Assembly: GCA_016789785.1 (NCBI GenBank)
Contig: JAEUQE010000042.1
Coordinates: 1 to 46,115, forward strand
Source of the DNA: Bryobacterales bacterium
Lineage (GTDB): Bacteria > Acidobacteriota > Terriglobia > Bryobacterales > Bryobacteraceae
DNA: 46,115 bases
Reading direction: 5' to 3'
A program made the translations under genes and the position numbers. The notes beneath the pieces were generated by a model. The model did not search any database and had not been told where the DNA came from. It saw nothing but the letters and a program-made list of their open reading frames with translations. Below, one piece after another: positions 26,671 to 35,013 of this stretch (the stretch's first letter is position 1; every line of letters starts with the position of its first letter).

Positions 26671-28059
26671 ATGCTCTTCCGGTGTATTCTCCTTCTGCTG
26701 CTGCTGGCCACGGCGATGCGTCTTGCCGCGCAGATCGCCGTTGCGGATCTTGACCGTCTCGTCGAACGAAGATTCCGCGAACGCAAGGTCCCGGGCCTGG
26801 CCATCGGAATCATGCAGGATGGCAAGGTTCTCCTGGCCAAGGGCTATGGTGTGCGCGACGCGCGCGAGAAGAAGCCCGTCACCACGCGTACGGTGTTCGC
26901 CGTCGGCTCCGTGACGAAGTCGTTTACCTCGGCGGTGCTGGCCACGCTTGCCGATCAGGGTAGGATCTCGTGGGATACTCCTGTGCGCGAGTATCTTCCC
27001 TGGTTTCGTATGTACGATCCGGTCGCGACGGAGTTGATCACGTTGCGTGACATGCTGTCGCATCGCACGGGTCTGCCGCGTCACGATTTCATTCGCTTCA
27101 GCACTTGGCTTTCGCGCGAGGATCTGGTGCGCCGCGTCCGCTACTTTGAGCCCAGCCGCACGTTCCGCGACGTCTATCAGTACAACAACCTGATGTATGT
27201 GGCGGCAGGCTACATCGGCGGAGTGGTGGCGGGTTCCACGTGGGAAGACATGGTGCGCGACCGCATCTTTCGTCCCCTCGGCATGACACGGTCAAATACA
27301 TCGGTGCTCGATACCCAGCGCTCCGACGATTTCGCGATTCCCCACGAAAGCGGCAAGCCCGTGGAGTTTTACGAATACGCGAAGTTTGGTGTGGGCCCGA
27401 ATGGCGCGGTCAATACATGTATTGACGATTTGCTGAAGTACCTCGATATGTATCTCGACGACACTCCGGTGCTCTCCGCCAGGCAGCGCGAGGAGTTATG
27501 GAAGCCCGTCATTCCGATGAATGCCACCATGTCGTACGCCATGGGATGGCAGGTGGGGATTCATGGGGGCCAGTATCGTGTAAGCCATGGGGGCGCGATC
27601 ACCGGATTTCGGGCAGCCGTTGTCCTGCTGCCCTACCGCAAGGTGGCGATCGCCGCCCTGGTGAACGACGAATCAAATCTCGCCGATAGCATTGCCAACG
27701 AACTGACTGACCGTATGATCGGCCACAACTCGCCGCCGCGCCCCTCGACACCGCCTCCAGCCCGGCCGGCGGACCAGCCCATCGCCGGCGCCAAGACCTC
27801 GAAGCCGCTTGCGAGCTTCACCGGTACTTACTTGCATCCCGCCTTTGGCCGCGTACCCGTCGAGTTGGAGAATGAGCAGTTGGTGGTCCGCTTCCCAGCC
27901 CTCCGGATCCGTCTGCGGCACTTTCACTACGACGTCTTCACCATGTCGGGGTGGCCGGGCCGAGCGCGCTTTGAGATGGACGAACAAGGCGTGATTCGAG
28001 AGATGCATCTTCCACTGGAGGCGGCAGTGAAGCCACTCGTGTTTCGCCGGGTGCAATAA
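26671..28059 (+). CDS. Exported serine beta-lactamase-fold hydrolase
   Basis: This 462-residue protein has a signal peptide (LLLLLLATAMRLAAQ) and a class-C beta-lactamase/DD-peptidase-like domain with the three active-site motifs: SVTK (80-83), YNN (171-173) and HGG (306-308). The C-terminal part from about residue 380, after a Pro-rich linker (PPRPSTPPPARPADQP), is a small beta domain like those of DUF3471-type serine hydrolases. Such enzymes are esterases or peptidases of diverse substrate, and this one cannot be assigned further. The start is the ATG at 26671, where the signal peptide begins; the longer frame from 26611 would add 20 atypical residues. Confidence 0.92.
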   Translation: MLFRCILLLLLLATAMRLAAQIAVADLDRLVERRFRERKVPGLAIGIMQDGKVLLAKGYGVRDAREKKPVTTRTVFAVGSVTKSFTSAVLATLADQGRISWDTPVREYLPWFRMYDPVATELITLRDMLSHRTGLPRHDFIRFSTWLSREDLVRRVRYFEPSRTFRDVYQYNNLMYVAAGYIGGVVAGSTWEDMVRDRIFRPLGMTRSNTSVLDTQRSDDFAIPHESGKPVEFYEYAKFGVGPNGAVNTCIDDLLKYLDMYLDDTPVLSARQREELWKPVIPMNATMSYAMGWQVGIHGGQYRVSHGGAITGFRAAVVLLPYRKVAIAALVNDESNLADSIANELTDRMIGHNSPPRPSTPPPARPADQPIAGAKTSKPLASFTGTYLHPAFGRVPVELENEQLVVRFPALRIRLRHFHYDVFTMSGWPGRARFEMDEQGVIREMHLPLEAAVKPLVFRRVQ

Positions 28060-28140
28060 GGGCGAAAAAGCCGCGCCCAGAAACACGAATGGGCGAGCCG
28101 CCTTCCGGCAGTTCGCCCGAAACGTGAAACAGTTGTTTCG

Positions 28141-29484
28141 TTATGCGGTAACCGCTTTGTCGGTCACGCGGAACTTCTTCTCATCGAAGTACAGCACCTT
28201 GCCCAGACGATAGCTCTGCACGGCCATTGTGATGAGCACCTGCGCGCGCGCCGCGGTCTCGACATCCAGCGTCGGCTTCTTGCGGGTCCGCATGCAATCC
28301 AGGAAGTTGCCTACGTGCGTCTTCATGGTGTCGATGTTCTCCACCGGGATCTTGATCTCCTCGGCGCCGAACTTCGCCTTGTACTCCGCGGTCGCCGAGC
28401 GCTCCGGGCGCACCGTAATGTGCGGGGCAAAGCCCTCAAAACGGCCATGCTCCACCATCACGATCGACGCATCCTTACCCCGGATCAGGCCTGGGATGTG
28501 CTGCGAGTTCGCCATGGAGGAACTCAGTACCATCGAGTAACCCTTGTTGTATTCAGCAATCAAGTGGAACGTGTCCGGCACTTCCCGATCCTTCAGGAAC
28601 GCCTCGCCGCCATAGATGCCGCCGCTCGCCATGACCTTCGAGGGGAACTGCGGCTCGCCCCAGCAGATGTTCATTGGGGCCGCGACGTGGAAGAAGAGAT
28701 CGGTGGCCACGCCCCCCGAGTAGTCCCAATACTTCCGGAAGCGGAAGAAACGGTCCGCATTCCACGGACGCTTCTGCGCCGGACCAAGCCACATCTTCCA
28801 GTCGACATAGTTCTCGCCCTTGCCTTCCGGACCAGCCTCAGGGTCGATCTTCCAGTTCCACTCCCCATCGAGCGAGTTGCGATGATAGGAGCCTTGGCTC
28901 ATGATGTGCTTGCCGATCATGCCGTCGGCAATGGCTTTCTTGGCCTTGTGCCATTGGTCACCCGAGGTGGTCTGCGAGCCGACCTGGAGCACGCGCTTCG
29001 TCTCCGCCACTGTCTGGATAAGCTGCCGCGTCTCCTCAATGGTGTGGCACATCGGCTTTTCCAGGTAGACGTCTTTGCCCGTATCCATGGCCTCGAGCGC
29101 AATCCGCGCGTGCCAGTGATCCGGCGTGGCGACAATCACCGCGTCAATGTCCTTGCGGTTCAAAATCTCACGGTAGTCGAGCGTTCCCATCTCGGCCTTG
29201 TATTCGGCCTTGGAACGGTCTACCCGCTTCTGGTAGACATCGCACACGGCGGCTACCTCGCAAGAGTTCGTCTCCTGCCCGTGTTTGTAGAAAACGTTGG
29301 TGACGTAGTGGCCTCGTCCGCCGCTGCCGATACAGGCCACGCGGATGCGGTCATTCGCTCCAAGAACGCGTCCGGACATCTTTGCGCCGGGGCGGGCCGC
29401 AAACGCAGCCTGGGCAACGCCGAGTCCGGCACTCGCGCCGGCTGCCTGCCTCAAGAAATCTCTACGATTGGAATCGCCTGACAT
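28141..29484 (-). CDS. Tat-exported Gfo/Idh/MocA family oxidoreductase
   Basis: This 447-residue protein has a twin-arginine signal ([16 protein letters not shown]) and an N-terminal Rossmann domain ([47 protein letters not shown]). A C-terminal alpha/beta domain follows ([43 protein letters not shown]). EKP is the conserved Lys motif of the Gfo/Idh family. Exported members are common in Acidobacteriota and Planctomycetes and are thought to act on sugars, with tightly bound NAD(P). GAGGAGA sits before the ATG. Substrate unknown; the gene stands alone. Confidence 0.93.
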   Translation of the reverse strand: MSGDSNRRDFLRQAAGASAGLGVAQAAFAARPGAKMSGRVLGANDRIRVACIGSGGRGHYVTNVFYKHGQETNSCEVAAVCDVYQKRVDRSKAEYKAEMGTLDYREILNRKDIDAVIVATPDHWHARIALEAMDTGKDVYLEKPMCHTIEETRQLIQTVAETKRVLQVGSQTTSGDQWHKAKKAIADGMIGKHIMSQGSYHRNSLDGEWNWKIDPEAGPEGKGENYVDWKMWLGPAQKRPWNADRFFRFRKYWDYSGGVATDLFFHVAAPMNICWGEPQFPSKVMASGGIYGGEAFLKDREVPDTFHLIAEYNKGYSMVLSSSMANSQHIPGLIRGKDASIVMVEHGRFEGFAPHITVRPERSATAEYKAKFGAEEIKIPVENIDTMKTHVGNFLDCMRTRKKPTLDVETAARAQVLITMAVQSYRLGKVLYFDEKKFRVTDKAVTA

Positions 29485-29605
29485 GGGGTCTCCTCACAAT
29501 TGTTGCAGTGTGTGAACTTTTCCTTAGTGTACCGCCGATGAACCCCCGGCGAGAGAGGAAATCTCGATTCCAGGGCGGGGAGCATCCCGAAGACAGGGCG
29601 ATCCG

Positions 29606-29646
29606 CTAAAAAAGAGAAACCCGCGCCGCAGGGGGGCGGCACGGGT
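29606..29646 (-). terminator. Rho-independent terminator of secreted-peptide gene
   Basis: Reading the minus strand, ACCCG-T-GCCGC pairs with GCGGC-G-CGGGT across a short C-rich loop (stem 29619-29646), followed by TTCTCTTTTTT. It lies about 40 nt after the stop of the 56-residue peptide gene, so that gene is an independent transcription unit. Confidence 0.88.
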
Positions 29647-29685
29647 ATAGGAGACCAAAAGATATGTGCTCCAGCCTGGTGAACT

Positions 29686-29856
29686 CTATTCCCAGGGATC
29701 TGGAGGGAAAATCGGGAACGGGATTTCGTCGCCGGTGACGGATTCCTCCCAGGGGTCAGGAGGGAAAATTGGAAACGGGATCTCGTCGGCAAGAGCGACG
29801 GAAGCCCCGATCGTGAGAGCAGCACATAAAGCAAGCGAACGCACTAGGCGAATCAT
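29686..29856 (-). CDS. Tiny secreted peptide with duplicated DEIPFPIFPPDPWE
   Basis: This 56-residue protein has a Sec signal (start MIRLVRSLALCAALTIG, ending SVALA) followed by two perfect copies of DEIPFPIFPPDPWE joined by ESVTG. The gene has GGAG before the ATG, a strong rho-independent terminator, and a 352-bp upstream region free of genes. The two 42-nt repeat copies differ at six bases, all synonymous, so the amino-acid repeat has been kept while the DNA drifted. The mature product is about 33 residues, Pro- and Trp-rich and acidic. I do not recognise the family. A secreted peptide signal, antimicrobial or structural peptide are all possible; none is proven. Confidence 0.85.
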   Translation of the reverse strand: MIRLVRSLALCAALTIGASVALADEIPFPIFPPDPWEESVTGDEIPFPIFPPDPWE

Positions 29857-30208
29857 ACCATCTCCATCACGAAACGATCTGAGGACTCTTCGCGTCCAGC
29901 CCGGGGAGTGCAGGATCGCTAAGGTGACCTATCTAAGAGTACACGAGTACGGACAAATCGGCAATGGAAAAAGTAGGCCATCGATAAAAACAGTACCAGA
30001 ACTCAAACCCCCTATGGTTCTAGGTAAGGTAGCTTACGTACAGAATGAGGGTTGTCGGAGGGGAAAGTGTGTCGGGAGTGGGCTGCGCCTAAGATTTGTC
30101 CGAGTGAGATGGTGCGCGAAAGTGCCCGTAATACAAGCTTTCCGCCCCTTCTCGAAGCCTGCGGACCGATGATTTCCGGCTTTCTGTCAGATTATTCCGA
30201 ATTAGGAC
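29857..30208. other. Intergenic region upstream of secreted-peptide gene
   Basis: No supported gene is present. Upstream of the peptide gene (minus strand) there is a GAGTAC direct repeat near 29937-29951 and a weak promoter-like TTGTCC-N17-GATAGG. Near 30022-30040 a short GTAAG/CTTAC inverted repeat occurs. None of these is confirmed as regulatory. Confidence 0.4.
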
Positions 30209-31099
30209 CTAGTCGCCCCGCGTAAAGATCGACGGGTGATCGAAGGATTCCTGCGGATACCGTCCGCGCCCCCGGGTGTGACGGCCCGGCCACTCCAGAC
30301 GCATGTCCTGGCAGACCTCGTCCAGCATCTCCACCGTCGCCACATGCTGCTCGGCTGCAAAAGTGGACAGCAGCAAATTGTCACAAATGGCATTGATCAC
30401 GCGGGGAATTCCCTGCGACCGCAGGTGGATTTCCAGCATCAGGTCAATCGGAAAAACGGACTGATCCCGCATACCAGCCTTTTCGAGGCGCGACGTCATA
30501 TACGCCACGGACTCCTCTTCCCGGAACGGCTTCAGGTTGCACCGCAGAACGATTCGCTGCTTGAGCTGGCGAAGGTTCGGCGCATCCAATTTGCGGTCCA
30601 ACTCGGGCTGACCGGCCAGGATGATCTGTAACAGCTTGCCCCGGCGGTTCTCCAGATTTCCGAGCAGCCGGATCTCCTCCAGCACATCCCATTCCAGGTT
30701 GTGCGCCTCATCCACGATCAGCACCGTGGTCCGGCTCTCATTGGCCTGCTGGATCAGCAGGTGATTCAGAGCGAACAAAACTTCGGTCTTCGAATTCCGG
30801 TTACAGCGCAGATCGAGATCATAGGCGATCATCTCGAAGAACTGGTCCGCATTGATCCGGCTGTTGAAAACGAAGGCGAACTCGATAAACTGCGTCTCCA
30901 GGAAGTCGCGCAGACACTCCAGCATGGTCGTCTTGCCGGTTCCCACTTCCCCTGACAGAACAATGAAGCCTTTGCGGCTCTGCACCCCATAAATCAGGTT
31001 GGCCAGCGCTTCTTCATGCTGCGGGCTGCGATAAAGAAACGTCGGATCCGGACTCAGATTGAACGGGCTTTCTTTGAAGCCGAAAAAGGCATTGTACAT
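30209..31099 (-). CDS. ExeA/GspA-like AAA ATPase
   Basis: This 296-residue AAA ATPase has Walker A GEVGTGKT (50-57), Walker B TVLIVDEAH (125-133) and the N-terminal YNAFFGFKESPFNLSPDPTFLYRSPQHEEAL signature of the ExeA/GspA family. Members associate with type II secretion, exopolysaccharide/exosortase loci or transposition. No C-terminal peptidoglycan-binding domain is present, and the family's usual partners are absent here. It lies downstream of the csm operon on the same strand but has its own promoter-like sequence, so a shared role with the CRISPR module is not supported. Confidence 0.85.
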   Translation of the reverse strand: MYNAFFGFKESPFNLSPDPTFLYRSPQHEEALANLIYGVQSRKGFIVLSGEVGTGKTTMLECLRDFLETQFIEFAFVFNSRINADQFFEMIAYDLDLRCNRNSKTEVLFALNHLLIQQANESRTTVLIVDEAHNLEWDVLEEIRLLGNLENRRGKLLQIILAGQPELDRKLDAPNLRQLKQRIVLRCNLKPFREEESVAYMTSRLEKAGMRDQSVFPIDLMLEIHLRSQGIPRVINAICDNLLLSTFAAEQHVATVEMLDEVCQDMRLEWPGRHTRGRGRYPQESFDHPSIFTRGD

Positions 31100-31157
31100 A
31101 CGAGAAGCCTAGGGAACCCGGAGGGACGGAACGAACCTCCAGCATGACACTGATAGC

Positions 31158-31186
31158 ATCCTAACACGATCCCGCATAGTTTCCAA
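31158..31186 (-). promoter_or_regulatory. Promoter of ExeA-like ATPase gene
   Basis: On the minus strand TTGGAA (31181-31186), exactly 17 nt of spacer and TAGGAT (31158-31163) form a sigma70-like promoter about 60 nt upstream of the ATPase start at 31099. It separates this gene from the csm operon. Confidence 0.6.
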
Positions 31187-31304
31187 CCACTTCGGTGTCA
31201 CCGTGGACCCGGCCCGACACTGCGCCTGCCCTCCGTTAGTCTCTTCGGCAGTCCGTCCGATTCACAACAGGGGGAGACGCGAAACTGGCGGAATGGGGCG
31301 CTCG

Positions 31305-32459
31305 TTAGGACAGGTCGAACTGCACCCGGACCCAGCCCGGCATCAGCGCCGGAAGTCCGCCTAGAAACACAATCCGGCGTGTCTTCGGAAAAGGCAGCCC
31401 GGTCTGAATCGCTCGCGCGTAATATGGGAACAGTCGAAGTAACTTACGATAATTGTCGTCGTCGGTATTCATGTTCGCCGACTTCGACAGGAAGCCGCCT
31501 CCCCATCCCAGACAGAGCAGACACGCCCCGGGGCGTTCCCGGGTCTCGGCCAGTTCTTTCTCAAGACTGTCGAGGTTCTGATCAAGCAACCGCAACCCGG
31601 CGTTCGCTGCATACTGCCGGTGCAACCCCAACAGTTTCCCGGCCGAAGCATTGGCCGCCGAAGCAAGGTCCTTGATCGCCGTCGCTTCTCTCCAGCGCAA
31701 CATTCGCAGCACTTCCGGCTGGCTCAGAAACTTCCGTTCAAACCAATCGCCCTCGAAGCGAGTCCCGGCATCGGCCATCTCACAGAAAACAGGAGTACTT
31801 TCGTCCATGCGGCGCGCTTCCACGCTGCCTCGCGGACTCTGCTTCCAACCCAATTCCGTCCTGCCACCGCGCGCCACAAGGGTCGAGGTCCGGACCAGGA
31901 AGATCTTCATGTTGCTGTGGTCCACTGGCGCCGAGTCCGCCACGCCGAATGGCCGCATCCGGCTGAGCCCTTCCGTCCCAATGGCCGACTCCTCGGCCGA
32001 CTCCGCTGGGAATCGCGGCAAACGTTCTCCCTGACATTTGTCGGAGATCTGCCGCAGCGTGTACTCCGACCATCGCGAAAACATCAGTGCCGTGTGGAGT
32101 GCCCCGCGAATCGCCGACCCAGGCAGATACGGACCGTTCGAACCCGCACAGAACGTCGGAATAAACAGACCTTCGGCCCGCTGATTGTTCCAGAATCCGG
32201 TCAGGCTAGGGTGCTCAAACGGAATCCGCCGGTCCGCGAAATTCTGAGCAAACCCGCCCCAACTCGCGAAATCCAGCTTGTCCGCCTTCCGTAACTGCGC
32301 CAGATAGCTGTCCAGTCGCGGGCCCTTCGCCAGCAACTTAAAGATCCTGGTCTGGTCGAGGACGTTCACCTGATCCTTCCACACCATGTAGTCTATGGGG
32401 GAAAGCTTCCGTCCATCTCCGACCAGCGTCGGAGTTAGGCATGTCACTCGGTATCTCAT
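31305..32459 (-). CDS. csm5: Type III-A CRISPR RAMP protein Csm5
   Basis: This 384-residue RAMP-fold protein caps the crRNA 3' side of the Csm effector complex. It opens MRYRVTCLTPTLVGDGRKLSP, as Csm5 does, and has the RAMP segment PYLPGSAIRGALHTAL (about 110-125). The C-terminus has PFPKTRRIVFLGGLPALMPGW, the usual Csm5 end. I start it at 32459 because that ATG overlaps the csm4 stop by 4 nt (ATGA); an upstream ATG at 32474 would add five residues. It is the last gene of the cas10-csm2-csm3-csm4-csm5 operon. No cas6 or csm6 follows. Confidence 0.93.
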   Translation of the reverse strand: MRYRVTCLTPTLVGDGRKLSPIDYMVWKDQVNVLDQTRIFKLLAKGPRLDSYLAQLRKADKLDFASWGGFAQNFADRRIPFEHPSLTGFWNNQRAEGLFIPTFCAGSNGPYLPGSAIRGALHTALMFSRWSEYTLRQISDKCQGERLPRFPAESAEESAIGTEGLSRMRPFGVADSAPVDHSNMKIFLVRTSTLVARGGRTELGWKQSPRGSVEARRMDESTPVFCEMADAGTRFEGDWFERKFLSQPEVLRMLRWREATAIKDLASAANASAGKLLGLHRQYAANAGLRLLDQNLDSLEKELAETRERPGACLLCLGWGGGFLSKSANMNTDDDNYRKLLRLFPYYARAIQTGLPFPKTRRIVFLGGLPALMPGWVRVQFDLS

Positions 32460-33511
32460 GCCAGCACCCGCCATGCGATCGGCACCCCGACTGCGTATCC
32501 CGCCCGGTACACCGGATGTGGAAACTCCGCTGGTGCGACATCGGACACCGTACCCCGAGGTGGCTTTCTCGCAAATACCACGGAGCCCTCAGCCACCATT
32601 TGGAGCGATCGCTTCGATTCTCCGGCTCGTGCCGCGCTGTCCACCCGGCCGCCTCGATTCACCAGCGCATAGGCCCCACGTGACCAGTCCACCTGATCGT
32701 CCGGTCCCGGCGCGTACAACGAAAGCAGCCAGTATGCCTGCTCCACCGGCGCAGCAGGTTCCTGCGCTTCGGCCTCCGGCGCTGCGGCCGAATCCGTCCG
32801 TATTCCCAAGTCCGGGAACGCATTCTCCACGAATTCCGGCGCTTCCGCCCGTCCAAACCCTCGCGACCGTTGCCCGCCGAAGCCATTGTCCGACAGCAGT
32901 CGGAAGCATGCCCTGACCCGGCTATCCCATTGCGCGGCAGCCTCTTCCGAAGAGTAAGCGACGCCCAGCCACAATCCGCACCCGGCTGTGAACTCAAGGC
33001 AGCCCGCGATGGATGGCTCCGAGGTGACGCCCGTCAGTCGATCCACCGCAACCGTACGGCGTGTTCCCAGGCGGAGCGGTGGGCGCATTCTCCTGCCACC
33101 CGGCGCCGGGAGCAAGCACTCGCTTTCAGCGTCTACAGTCCAACCCTCATCTTCTCGAACCCGCGCCTCCGCATCCTTCGCCAAATGCACCACCAGCGAC
33201 AGCGGAACGAATCGCGCCGATTTCCAGCGCACCCGTGCCGACGAAGGAGGCGGCCACAAATTCCTGGGAGGCGCGATGAACAGCGTATCGTCCACAAACG
33301 GATAGCACGACGTGAATCGGACCGCGGGTTCCTCACTCCCCGCCGTCGCCCGAAGCCAATCCTCCAGCCATCCCAACTGTTGCATCGTCAGGGTCACGGC
33401 GGAGTATAGAGTATCGCTGTGGTAGACCAGATCCACGCTCTCGCGAGCAGGACCCGAGCCGATCCGCCACGGTGAGGTGGGGCGCAGCTTGATGATGAGG
33501 CTCGGCGTCAT
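32456..33511 (-). CDS. csm4: Type III-A CRISPR RAMP protein Csm4
   Basis: This 351-residue RAMP protein caps the 5' tag of the crRNA and binds Cas10 in the Csm complex. The start PSLIIKLRPTSPWRIGSGPARE resembles the ferredoxin-like strand of Csm4 proteins, and the glycine-rich loop FGGQRSRGFG (211-220) is the hallmark of RAMPs. An Ala/Pro/Glu-rich stretch (about 237-255, TDSAAAPEAEAQEPAAPVEQ) separates the two halves, an unusual insertion echoed in Cas10. It starts 9 bp after csm3 and overlaps csm5 by 4 nt. Confidence 0.9.
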   Translation of the reverse strand: MTPSLIIKLRPTSPWRIGSGPARESVDLVYHSDTLYSAVTLTMQQLGWLEDWLRATAGSEEPAVRFTSCYPFVDDTLFIAPPRNLWPPPSSARVRWKSARFVPLSLVVHLAKDAEARVREDEGWTVDAESECLLPAPGGRRMRPPLRLGTRRTVAVDRLTGVTSEPSIAGCLEFTAGCGLWLGVAYSSEEAAAQWDSRVRACFRLLSDNGFGGQRSRGFGRAEAPEFVENAFPDLGIRTDSAAAPEAEAQEPAAPVEQAYWLLSLYAPGPDDQVDWSRGAYALVNRGGRVDSAARAGESKRSLQMVAEGSVVFARKPPRGTVSDVAPAEFPHPVYRAGYAVGVPIAWRVLA

Positions 33512-33520
33512 GGGCGTGAT

Positions 33521-34351
33521 TTACGACAATTGTCCTGAGAAGTCCGCGCTGCGGAACAGTGCGAGAAGCGCGCCGGAGTCTCCCCCCGACAGCAACTCTT
33601 TCTCCGCCGCACCCTCGGAGTAGTAGGCCTTGCCGCGCCACGCGAGCTTGATCGCCGCAATCCGCACCCGGCCGTTCCCTCGCGACCCGCCTCCGCCCAG
33701 GCTGTCGTCTTCGAGCAGACGAAGGCCCTCCGCCAAGGTCGCCGCAAGCTCCTTGTCTTCCTCGCACAATATGTCGAGGATCATCCGGGTCTTGAACCGG
33801 GCACCCGCCGGAACGCGCTCCAGTGTACGCGGATTGGCCTGCGAGGTCACGCGATCCACCGCGTTCTCGCTCTTCACTTCGGTCAGCTCATCGTCGAGAT
33901 TCTCGCGCATCTGTGATGTGATGCTGTCGGCGTCCAGCGGCGCGTCACAAACGGTCAGCCTGGCTGGGGTCGCGGCACTCCCTTCCACAGGTTCTCCACC
34001 CACTCGCTCCATACGACCAGGATTCCGTCCGAACAGCAGGCAGATCTCGTCGTTTGGCCGGTCGCTCTGATGGATCCGGACTTCCTGCCCCTTGCGCTTG
34101 GAAAGAAACACCATCTCGGAGGCCGAGAGACCTGCCGATTGCTCCAGCAGGGAGCGCAGCTTGCCTCGGAGCGAACTGCCCGGGACGTAGGGACGCCCGA
34201 AAGCATCCTTCACGACGGGATTGTCCGCGCCGCCGATCTCCAGCGAGCCTTTGCCCGCTCCAATGTGCAGACCAGTGTCACAGCTCAGATCCGCTTCCAG
34301 GATCAGCTTCCCGAGGAACTTTAATTCGGTTTGTGCGGTGTGGGAACTCAT
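33521..34351 (-). CDS. csm3: Type III-A CRISPR target-RNA nuclease backbone Csm3
   Basis: This 276-residue RAMP protein forms the repeated backbone of the Csm complex and cleaves target RNA at 6-nt intervals. The catalytic Asp of the family (D33 in S. thermophilus Csm3) corresponds to D43 in LEIGGADNPVVKD, so cleavage should be intact. RAMP motifs are PGSSLRGKLRSLLE (57-70) and the glycine-rich loop LGGGGSRGNGRV (218-229). It starts 12 bp after csm2 and precedes csm4 by 9 bp. Confidence 0.95.
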   Translation of the reverse strand: MSSHTAQTELKFLGKLILEADLSCDTGLHIGAGKGSLEIGGADNPVVKDAFGRPYVPGSSLRGKLRSLLEQSAGLSASEMVFLSKRKGQEVRIHQSDRPNDEICLLFGRNPGRMERVGGEPVEGSAATPARLTVCDAPLDADSITSQMRENLDDELTEVKSENAVDRVTSQANPRTLERVPAGARFKTRMILDILCEEDKELAATLAEGLRLLEDDSLGGGGSRGNGRVRIAAIKLAWRGKAYYSEGAAEKELLSGGDSGALLALFRSADFSGQLS

Positions 34352-34363
34352 AGGGGGCTCGGA

Positions 34364-34900
34364 TTACTCGTTGTATGCCACGATGGCTTCAAACAGGTCG
34401 CGGAAGCGTTCGTACCCCCGCGGATCATTCTTTCGCGTCACTTGCAGGAGCAGCTTTTCGAGCGTGTCCAGGCTCCGTAGCGAGTGTCGCGCAATGGTAT
34501 AGGCCAGACGCGCGCGCAGCATCACAAACTGGTGCTGCCGTTCGGACTCCGGTGCGCGGCAAGCTCGCCGCACGGCGTTGTAGAGGCGGCGCAACTGACT
34601 CTTGGTTCCGGAGTCCATGTCGCGCATGCGGCTCACTACGCTGTGCGCCTGGTTATCGAGATAGAGGCTGTCGGCAATCAGCTTCTCAATGTCGATTTCC
34701 GGCGGCCCGTCGAACCGTCCGCCTCCGCGCGGACCGCCGCGATCGCCACGGTCACGATCTCCACGGTCTCCCCGGTCGCCGCGCTCACCTCGATCCCCGC
34801 GATCACCCCGGTGGCCGCCTTCGCGATTGTTGCCCTCACGGTTTCCACCCTCGCGCGGAGGACGATTCTCTCGTTGCTTTTCGTTCTTCTCGTCAGCCAT
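34364..34900 (-). CDS. csm2: Type III-A small subunit Csm2 (Cas11) with Arg/Gly/Asp-rich tail
   Basis: This 178-residue protein has a helical Csm2-type domain (about residues 67-178): IEKLIADSLYLDNQ, GTKSQLRRLYNAVRRACRAPE, LRARLAYTIARHSLRSLDTLEKLLLQVT, YERFRDLFEAIVAYNE. Csm2 lines the filament and holds target RNA. About 55 residues before the domain are low-complexity RGD/GD repeats with many Gly and Arg (GGHRGDRGDRGERGDRG and similar). No start codon lies between the tail and the domain, so the tail is part of the protein. Csm2 is normally about 110-150 residues. The gene is 113 bp downstream of cas10 and 12 bp upstream of csm3. Confidence 0.88.
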   Translation of the reverse strand: MADEKNEKQRENRPPREGGNREGNNREGGHRGDRGDRGERGDRGDRGDRDRGDRGGPRGGGRFDGPPEIDIEKLIADSLYLDNQAHSVVSRMRDMDSGTKSQLRRLYNAVRRACRAPESERQHQFVMLRARLAYTIARHSLRSLDTLEKLLLQVTRKNDPRGYERFRDLFEAIVAYNE

Positions 34901-35013
34901 TCGTTGCTTGCCTCTGTTCTGACATTGCCGGTTCCGCCTGAACCTGGGATGCGGCTCAGCGCCGCCGCGTGACCCTCACCGAAGTGGCGTTTCTCCCGCC
35001 GCTTCCTGCGTGA

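Noticed and set aside
30209..31099. ExeA-like ATPase as part of the CRISPR module
   Set aside because: It has its own promoter-like sequence (31158-31186) and the protein is of the ExeA secretion/polysaccharide type, with no known link to type III systems.
34375..34972. Plus-strand frames with Ser/Pro/Arg repeats opposite csm2
   Set aside because: The repeats are the antisense of the Arg/Gly/Asp tail of Csm2; no independent gene signal.
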